From positions 1 through 22,950 of the forward strand of contig LT649498.1 in NCBI GenBank assembly GCA_900128395.1: DNA of 22,950 nt, in the 5' to 3' direction. Position numbers and translations under genes: made by a program. This DNA is from Stramenopiles sp. TOSAG23-2 (lineage: Eukaryota > Sar). Under the pieces are notes generated by a model. That model worked only from the letters and a program-made list of their open reading frames with translations. It had not been told where the DNA came from and did no database searches. Shown in pieces: positions 16,816 through 22,950 of the stretch; the first letter of the stretch is position 1; each line of letters starts with the position of its first letter.

Positions 16816-19800
16816 ATGTCAGGTAAAGCACCAACTAGTACGAAACATGTCTTGTTGACATCCAGTAGCAGATCAAATAGTGATATAGAGTCTGGAACAA
16901 CAAACAAAGCACAAGAAGAAGAACAGCAAGCAAGTTTACAGTCGAGTGGTTCAAACAAAAAGCCACCTCGCAAAAAATCAATATTTGCAAGTGAACGCGA
17001 AAAATGCATACCACTACAAATTATTGGACAAGAATCATCGCCACCAAAAACGTTTGCACCAAATGTTATCGTCACTTCTAAATTCACTATCTTCAATTTG
17101 ATCCCATTATTTCTACTAGAACAATTTAGTAGAGTTGCCAATGTTTACTTTCTTGTTGTTTCTATCCTTGAAATGAATTGTTTTAACACCGATACTGAAT
17201 TATTTGATATATCATTAACAAACGGTTCATCTAGCAATTTGCCCATTTTATGCATGGTTTTATTCATCGAGCTAATCACCCAAGTGTTGGAAGATAGAAA
17301 GAAGCATATCGCAGATGCAACAGCAAACGCAAAGCCATCGCGATGGTTTAACCCAGCAACAAACAAGTTGGAAGATGTTAAATGGAGGGATTTAAAAGTT
17401 GGTGATCTTATACAAGTGAAGCAAGGGGAAGAATTTCCATGCGATTTATTGTTACTATGTGGCAAAACAAAAAAAGGTGGTGGATGCCAACAAGCCTATG
17501 TTGAAACGAAAAGTTTAGATGGAGAGACAAATTTAAAATTGCGTTTATCACCTACTGAATTATATAATATATTTCAACAAGATGGGAAGAAAATTGAAGA
17601 AGCTGGTGAAGAAGCACAATTTGAGCCAAGGACTGAAACATTGGAGAAAATCAAAGGGAGCTTTTTATCATGCGATGATCCAAGGGATGACAACACATCT
17701 AAAAGTATACATACTTTTTTAGGCAATATGGATATTTCTAAGACTGGATTATCATCTGGTTTGGGTACTTTCCCTGTCAATGAGAAAAATGTTTTATTAC
17801 GAGAATGTAGATTGAAAAATACGGAATACGTCTTTGGTTTAGTAATAAATACGGGACCTGATACGAAAGTAATGAAAAGTACTACCGAAAGCAAAGGTAA
17901 AGTAAGTGATTTAGATAGAACCTTGAATACTGTCTTAAAATTATTTCTTGGAATTATGGGAGTTTTATGTTTTATCGGTGCAATTATTGCAGTTGCACAA
18001 AATGACAGCCGAAATAAATTTTTAGCATATGTTGAAAAAAATAACGAATCCGAACAATCTGGAACAAAAGCTTTTTTCGAATCATTCTTTTTATATTTTA
18101 TTGGTATTGCGCAAATGATCCCAATTGCACTTTATGTGCAATTGCGTTTGGCACGTATGATTCAAAGTGTTTTGATCGAATGGGATGAAAATATGGTACA
18201 TATTATCCCACCACAATTCAGTTTAAGTGGAAACGAAGAGAAAATTTTAACCAAAGTGCGGACGGCAGATTTAAATGATGAATTAGGTCAAGTTGGTTTT
18301 ATCTTCTCAGACAAGACTGGTACGCTTACGCAAAATATTATGGATTTTCGTAAAATGTCCGTAGCAGGCGTAAGATACGGAAAAGGTACTACGATGATAG
18401 GTATTGCTGCATTAGAAAAAGATGGAAAAATGGAAGAGGCAAAAGCGTTGAAAGCAGAGTTGATTGAGCAGGAAAATCGCCCTGATAAAATTCCATATTG
18501 TTCATATTTCGATTCTTCTGAACGAAGTGCATATAAGGATATCGGGCCAAAAGCAACAAACAAAGTTCAAAAAGAAAAGATTGAAGAATTTTTCAGGGTC
18601 TTAGCATTATGCCACAATGTGGAAGTGGAACATCGTGGAACTGGTTTGTTTTATTCATCATCATCTCCAGATGAACAAGCATTAGTTGCTGGGGCAAAAC
18701 ATTTTGGATTTTTATATGAAGATCAAAAACAAATGGTGGATCCAAATACTGGACGGAAAGGTGCGTTCAGACTTATTCGACGCGCCCCACCAGTTGCATT
18801 TGATAAAATGCCTTTGGCAGAGGCATTAGGCAAAAAAACCCCTGTTGAAAGGTGGCAAATATTGGAAATCATGGAGTTTACCAGTAAACGTAAACGAATG
18901 AGCGTTGTTGTTGAATCGAAGGGTAAAATTAAAGTGTTAATCAAAGGTGCTGATAGTGTTGTTTTTAAACGTTTGAAAGCATCGGAAAGACAAACAAAAT
19001 TGTTTACACAAACGAAACAAGATTTATTAGCCTTTGCCAACGATGGATTGCGTACATTAGCTGTTGCATATCGTGTTGTGCCACGAGCAGAGTTTATAAA
19101 ATGGAAGAAGGAATTTGATAAGGTATTGAATGACGATGAACAGCAAGCATTAAAAAAGAAACAATTGCCAAATAAAATCGACGATAAAATGGGTGAATTG
19201 GAAAGAGATTTAATTTTATTGGGCGCCACTGCAATTGAGGATAAGTTACAAGTTGGTGTTCCAGATACAATTGCTGATATGGCAAAAGCAGGCATTAATT
19301 TATGGGTATTGACAGGTGATAAGGAGGAGACGGCAATTAATATAGGATTTGCATGCCAGCTTTTAAATACCGATATGCCACGATGTATAATACGTGGTAT
19401 GAAAGTAGATAGTAATGGAAGTAGGGTGAAGACGACTGAAGAAATTTTAATCGAATTGGAGCAGGCACTGGTAAATTTGCAGACACGAACCCATAGAGGT
19501 GATCTAAGACAACAAGCATTAGTTATTGATGGTCAAGCACTGGAGATTGCGTTGGACGATTCGAATCCAGGAGAGCCAATTTATGAGGCATTGCTCAATT
19601 ATTCTACCAAGTGCAAGGCCGTAATTGGATGCCGTGTTAGCCCAATGCAAAAATCGTTAATGGTAAAATTAGTCAAAGATAATTCACCAGGTGTAAAAAC
19701 TTTATCGATTGGCGATGGTGCAAATGACGTCCCTATGATACAACAAGCACATATAGGTATAGGTATAGCGGGGCAGGAAGGTATGCAAGCCGTATTAGCT

Positions 19801-20988
19801 AGTGATTATGCTGTAGGGCAATTTCGCTTTTTAAAACGTTTAACATTAGTACATGGAAGAGAAAATTACCGTCGTGCATCAACGTTAGTGAACTATATGT
19901 TTTACAAAAACGTATTGTTGTGCATTGTACCATTTTTGTATAAAATTATTAATGGTACTACAGAAGATGGCGTGAATCGTTGGGTTGGTGTTAGTTTCTT
20001 CAATGTTTTTCAAACTGGAATGCCAGTATTCTATTTAGCGTGTTATGATCGTATGTGCAATGATGATAGTGCAATATTGTTTCCAAGGTTATATAAACCT
20101 GGTCCAGCAAAAGAGCATTTTAATAGTATGGTATTTTTACGATGGATTACTGAATCAATGGTGCACGGTATGGTTTGTTTCGTGATAGCCCTTCATTGCT
20201 TTCCACTTTCCGATGTGCTTACTAACGTCAATGGTATGTTGATGGCGTGGTTCTTAGCAACTGTGTGCAATGTACGGGTTGGATTTGAATACGTCCGTGT
20301 TTACACGAAATCATTTCTTTATCCGCCAAATACACTTATTATAGTGACATTGAGTTTACTGGCGTTCCCAGTTTTGTTCCTGCTATATACGCTCCAACTT
20401 GTCTTTGAATTTGGTGTGCCAGACGATGCAGCAAGATTTTATGGAACCGCAGTAAATACATATAATGGCCATCTACCTTTGAGTTCATGGGGAGTATGGC
20501 TTGGACTTTTGTTTGTAGGATTATTGACAGCACTGCCATCAATTCTTGTTGGTGGATTCAAACGAAGATTTAAACCAACATTTTTACATCTCGTGAACGA
20601 GTATGAAAAAGTATTAGAAAGTGGAAAAGATCCAGAAGATGCTGAGAAGAAGAAACAATTTTTAATTGATCTTGATGCTAAGTTATGGAAAGAAGAATGT
20701 GGTGGTGATGAAGTTGAAACTTTGATCCGTAAAGCATCAACAATGGATAGGCGTACATCTATGGACCTAGCAATGAAAAGGGATGGGAATGGACATAGTC
20801 ACAGTGAGTGGGAACTACAGCATACTGGAGAAAACTTTGGACATGATGATGAAACGGCTGCTCTTGAGGCAAAATTAGCAAGGAAACATATCAGAGTGGC
20901 GACATTAACGGATTTGTCGAAATTTGCGAATAAAATCAAACAGAGCTTATCAGTGCATCATGGAAGGCCAAAATCTGGGTCTTCATAA
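16816..20988 (+). CDS. P4-type ATPase, phospholipid flippase
   Basis: Moves aminophospholipids from the outer/lumenal to the cytosolic leaflet using ATP, in Golgi, endosome or plasma membrane, usually with a CDC50 partner. The product is 1390 aa from ATG 16816. An upstream TTG in frame is not credible because the AG acceptor lies between. The N-terminal cytosolic 80 residues are followed by FSRVANVYFLVVSILEMN (TM1). Signature sites: LDGETNLKLR (DGET 235-238, dephosphorylation), DKTGTLT at 499-505 with phospho-acceptor D499, SSSPDEQALV and KGADSVVFKR of the nucleotide-binding domain, TGDKEETAINI from 833, and GDGANDVPMIQQAHIGIGI from 966. Six C-terminal membrane segments lie at about 1020-1260, then a charged tail of about 120 residues. 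The TM4 motif reads PIAL (436-439) instead of the usual PISL. Single-exon coding region. Subclass (P4A-like) is probable; lipid specificity is not deducible. Confidence 0.96.
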   Translation: MSGKAPTSTKHVLLTSSSRSNSDIESGTTNKAQEEEQQASLQSSGSNKKPPRKKSIFASEREKCIPLQIIGQESSPPKTFAPNVIVTSKFTIFNLIPLFLLEQFSRVANVYFLVVSILEMNCFNTDTELFDISLTNGSSSNLPILCMVLFIELITQVLEDRKKHIADATANAKPSRWFNPATNKLEDVKWRDLKVGDLIQVKQGEEFPCDLLLLCGKTKKGGGCQQAYVETKSLDGETNLKLRLSPTELYNIFQQDGKKIEEAGEEAQFEPRTETLEKIKGSFLSCDDPRDDNTSKSIHTFLGNMDISKTGLSSGLGTFPVNEKNVLLRECRLKNTEYVFGLVINTGPDTKVMKSTTESKGKVSDLDRTLNTVLKLFLGIMGVLCFIGAIIAVAQNDSRNKFLAYVEKNNESEQSGTKAFFESFFLYFIGIAQMIPIALYVQLRLARMIQSVLIEWDENMVHIIPPQFSLSGNEEKILTKVRTADLNDELGQVGFIFSDKTGTLTQNIMDFRKMSVAGVRYGKGTTMIGIAALEKDGKMEEAKALKAELIEQENRPDKIPYCSYFDSSERSAYKDIGPKATNKVQKEKIEEFFRVLALCHNVEVEHRGTGLFYSSSSPDEQALVAGAKHFGFLYEDQKQMVDPNTGRKGAFRLIRRAPPVAFDKMPLAEALGKKTPVERWQILEIMEFTSKRKRMSVVVESKGKIKVLIKGADSVVFKRLKASERQTKLFTQTKQDLLAFANDGLRTLAVAYRVVPRAEFIKWKKEFDKVLNDDEQQALKKKQLPNKIDDKMGELERDLILLGATAIEDKLQVGVPDTIADMAKAGINLWVLTGDKEETAINIGFACQLLNTDMPRCIIRGMKVDSNGSRVKTTEEILIELEQALVNLQTRTHRGDLRQQALVIDGQALEIALDDSNPGEPIYEALLNYSTKCKAVIGCRVSPMQKSLMVKLVKDNSPGVKTLSIGDGANDVPMIQQAHIGIGIAGQEGMQAVLASDYAVGQFRFLKRLTLVHGRENYRRASTLVNYMFYKNVLLCIVPFLYKIINGTTEDGVNRWVGVSFFNVFQTGMPVFYLACYDRMCNDDSAILFPRLYKPGPAKEHFNSMVFLRWITESMVHGMVCFVIALHCFPLSDVLTNVNGMLMAWFLATVCNVRVGFEYVRVYTKSFLYPPNTLIIVTLSLLAFPVLFLLYTLQLVFEFGVPDDAARFYGTAVNTYNGHLPLSSWGVWLGLLFVGLLTALPSILVGGFKRRFKPTFLHLVNEYEKVLESGKDPEDAEKKKQFLIDLDAKLWKEECGGDEVETLIRKASTMDRRTSMDLAMKRDGNGHSHSEWELQHTGENFGHDDETAALEAKLARKHIRVATLTDLSKFANKIKQSLSVHHGRPKSGSS

Positions 20989-21281
20989 ATTTTCCACGGC
21001 GGTACGTATACGGTTTGTAGAGTACTCACGAAATACGTACGAAGCGTATGATATCTGTGTACAATCAGATACGAAGCGTACATTATTAAAAAAAATATTT
21101 TAAAAATTTTGAAAAATTATATGACTACGATGTGGTACGAATTAATTATTTATTACGTGTGTGTATGATGCATATTAAATATTGAATATGGTTAAAATCT
21201 AAGAGTTTAAATAATAATTTTTACTTCCCGTGCTACGTAATATGCTCAATACATTATTAATATATATTTAATATATATATA

Positions 21282-21316
<35 letters not shown>

Positions 21317-21462
21317 TTATAATCTCATTGAATTATATATGTATATATAATACGAAGCGTATGAATAAGTACATCATATACTCTCTCTTGACATTAGTAA
21401 ATTATGATATGTAAAGATAAATGTAAAAAAAATAAAAAAGCCCTTTCTTTTCTTTTCTTTTT
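20989..21462. other. AT-rich convergent 3' spacer with TACGAAGCGTA copies and palindromic (AT)n
   Basis: Lies between the flippase and crotonase-family stop codons. Three exact copies of TACGAAGCGTA occur at 21038-21048, 21070-21080 and 21351-21361. A 26-bp perfect palindrome centred on ACGCGT spans 21271-21296 in an (AT)n run. No coding segment seen. Confidence 0.7.
21038..21361. repeat. Three copies of 11-mer TACGAAGCGTA
   Basis: Exact copies start at 21038, 21070 and 21351, all on the plus strand, the first 50 bases after the flippase stop codon. The 7-base core TACGAAG is shared with the palindromes at 1036 and 6347. Confidence 0.8.
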
Positions 21463-22511
21463 TTACAATTTCGATTTCTTTTTACCATAATCTGCAGGTG
21501 GCATCAATTCACCACCTGGTAAAGCATGAATTTCTTCTCCAAGATGCTTTAAAAAATATGGATATTTCTTTTTAAATGATTCTGATGCACCAGCAACTTT
21601 TTTCATTACTGGTGGCATCTCACCATTAGGAAAATTGTAGTTCATCACCAATTTGTTCACATGTCCTTTCACTTGATTTTTAATTGACATGTATACTAAT
21701 CGTCCACGTGGACCTTTTGCAAGCCTGCTTTCCTTAACAGCAAATTTATATGCTTCATCAACAATATTTTCTAACGAGGTTGTTTCAATTACGAAGCCTT
21801 CTTTTTTCGCCTCCTCCCCACTCCATCTGTGAGCGCCCATGACTGTTTTATGCCAAGCTCTGTGGAGCGTAGCGTATGAGTGAGTGATGTGTTAGAAAGG
21901 ATATCCTTTTTAGGTTTAGGGGAATAGAATTTTACTTACGGCTTTGACATTATGTGTCCAAACATTGCCATTTCAGGCTCAGGAATACCGACACCAATTT
22001 CAACTTCCACGGCACATTGGTAGCCACGATCTTCACGTTGAAAACGGTAATCATGGCAAGAGGTGTACATCATACCTGCACCAAATGCATGGCCATTGAT
22101 TGCAGCAACAGTTGGAATAGGTAGTTGCAATGGACGAGCAAAGGCAGGCATACCCAAACCAGCTTGTTCTGCCATTTCAATTTTTGACATCCTTGGCAAA
22201 GTAAGTTTTTTGGAATAAGCACCGGTAGGATCAATACCATTAGAAAAGAATTTCTCCGATTCACTTATTGACAAAAGAGCAGCTGGCGTATCACCTGCTT
22301 CTTCCTCAAGGTGCTTCTCAACCCCGTCAAATGCTTTCATCATAGCGGCATTGAAAGCTGGTATCCATCTGTTCTCCGGGTTAGCTTCAGCTTTCATACG
22401 TAAAATATAAACACCATGTTCAGTTCTTGATAATGATACCCAACCTGGTGTGCAACCATATGGAATTAATTTCTCACCTGGTAATAATTTTTTCAATGTA
22501 GTAGACGACAT
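21463..22511 (-). CDS. Peroxisomal enoyl-CoA isomerase/hydratase (crotonase family), two exons
   Basis: Exon 1 is 22511-21940 and exon 2 is 21859-21463, separated by an 80-nt intron (21939-21860) with donor GTAAGT and acceptor CTCCACAG. The join gives HIMSKP-AWHKTVMGAHRWSG and a 322-aa product. The start is ATG 22511 (MSSTTLKKLL); an earlier frame start is only TTG. Crotonase-fold signs: ALLSISESEKFFSNGIDPTG and AAINGHAFGAGMMYTSCHDY supply the oxyanion-hole backbone, and VEVEIGVGIPEPEMAMF places a Glu where enoyl-CoA isomerases have their catalytic acid. These blocks match the plant/fungal-type delta3,delta2-enoyl-CoA isomerases used for unsaturated fatty acids in beta-oxidation; a hydratase or dehalogenase-like activity cannot be excluded. 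The C-terminus KKKSKL is a canonical PTS1 signal, so the enzyme should be in peroxisomes. This is the only intron in the window that can be drawn with confidence. Confidence 0.88.
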
Positions 22512-22950
22512 ATTGTAAATTATATATTTATTCAATGAATTGTTTAATGAATTTTATTTGGTTGATATATGTATATTTAAAATGGCCACAGTTGTCTATA
22601 TATCATATGTAATATTTAATGATGTATCATTTAACAAAAAAATAGAGTATACTGTAAAATGTAAAATGATGATTAGACACACACAAATTCCGGCATATTA
22701 TTTATGTTGTTACCAGTACAGTACAGTACGCCTCGTATTACACACGTGCACATACGTGTAGACTATTAGATGATCTACTCTTGTACCGGTGTACATCAGT
22801 ATTTTGTTTGCCAAGCGTATATAAATACTGTGTACTAGTACAGAATCCAGAACAGAGTGTGGTAGCTACCTGGTAGCATCTCCTCGTAGAGAGGATAGTT
22901 GCTACTTGATAGAAATATAATTAAATACACTACACGTATAACAAAATTCA
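22512..22950. other. Upstream region of the crotonase-family gene, no further gene seen
   Basis: AT-rich, with a 73-codon plus-strand frame at 22540-22761 that has no protein-like pattern. Short direct repeats such as CAGTACAGTACAGTACG near 22716 and GGTAGCTACCTGGTAGC near 22860 are present. The window ends inside this spacer. Confidence 0.45.

Noticed and set aside
22540-22761. 73-codon plus-strand frame at the right edge
   Set aside because: Low-information Tyr/Ile/Cys-rich sequence in AT-rich promoter DNA with no domain pattern.

Overview
The window looks like nuclear DNA from an AT-rich unicellular eukaryote. The genes are long, mostly uninterrupted reading frames in the standard code. 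They are monocistronic, lie on both strands, and are separated by 0.3-0.8 kb of very AT-rich spacer. Products such as a WASH-complex subunit, a P4-ATPase flippase, a PDE6D-type prenyl-binding protein, a centrin/calmodulin-like EF-hand protein and a peroxisomal (PTS1) enoyl-CoA isomerase/hydratase are eukaryotic. PDE6D and a centrin-like protein together suggest a flagellated or ciliated cell. Asparagine tracts, a GT-AG intron of 80 nt and recurrent TACGAAG/CTTCGTA palindromes in spacers would suit a stramenopile-type alga or protist, but the lineage is a guess.

Left part (1-4200): a repeat protein with 86-residue tail-fibre-like units runs off the left edge on the minus strand. It abuts, or is fused at, the truncated 5' end of a plus-strand four-EF-hand gene. 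Then come an M23 (LytM-type) zinc-peptidase homologue with Asn/Lys-rich low-complexity stretches, a thioredoxin-fold/GST-N protein lacking its 5' end, and an unassigned plus-strand short coding candidate.

Middle (4200-12000): a TMTC-like multi-spanning membrane protein with C-terminal TPRs (probable ER glycosyltransferase-type protein), riboflavin kinase, a stretch of broken plus-strand coding fragments of unknown identity (7534-8226), a coiled-coil plus PPR protein, and PDE6D.

Right part (12370-22950): WASHC4/SWIP (1206 aa) and a P4-ATPase (1390 aa) are transcribed divergently from an 825-bp spacer. The flippase start codon follows directly after a polypyrimidine tract and CAG, suggesting a 5'UTR intron. 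The two-exon crotonase-family enzyme ending in SKL closes the window.

No operon logic is expected. WASH and P4-ATPases both act in endosomal membrane traffic, but their neighbourhood may be incidental. No tRNA, rRNA, CRISPR array or complete transposon was recognised. The parts most worth checking are the 540-556 junction, the M23 protein, the fragmented 7534-8226 region and the shared spacer motif.
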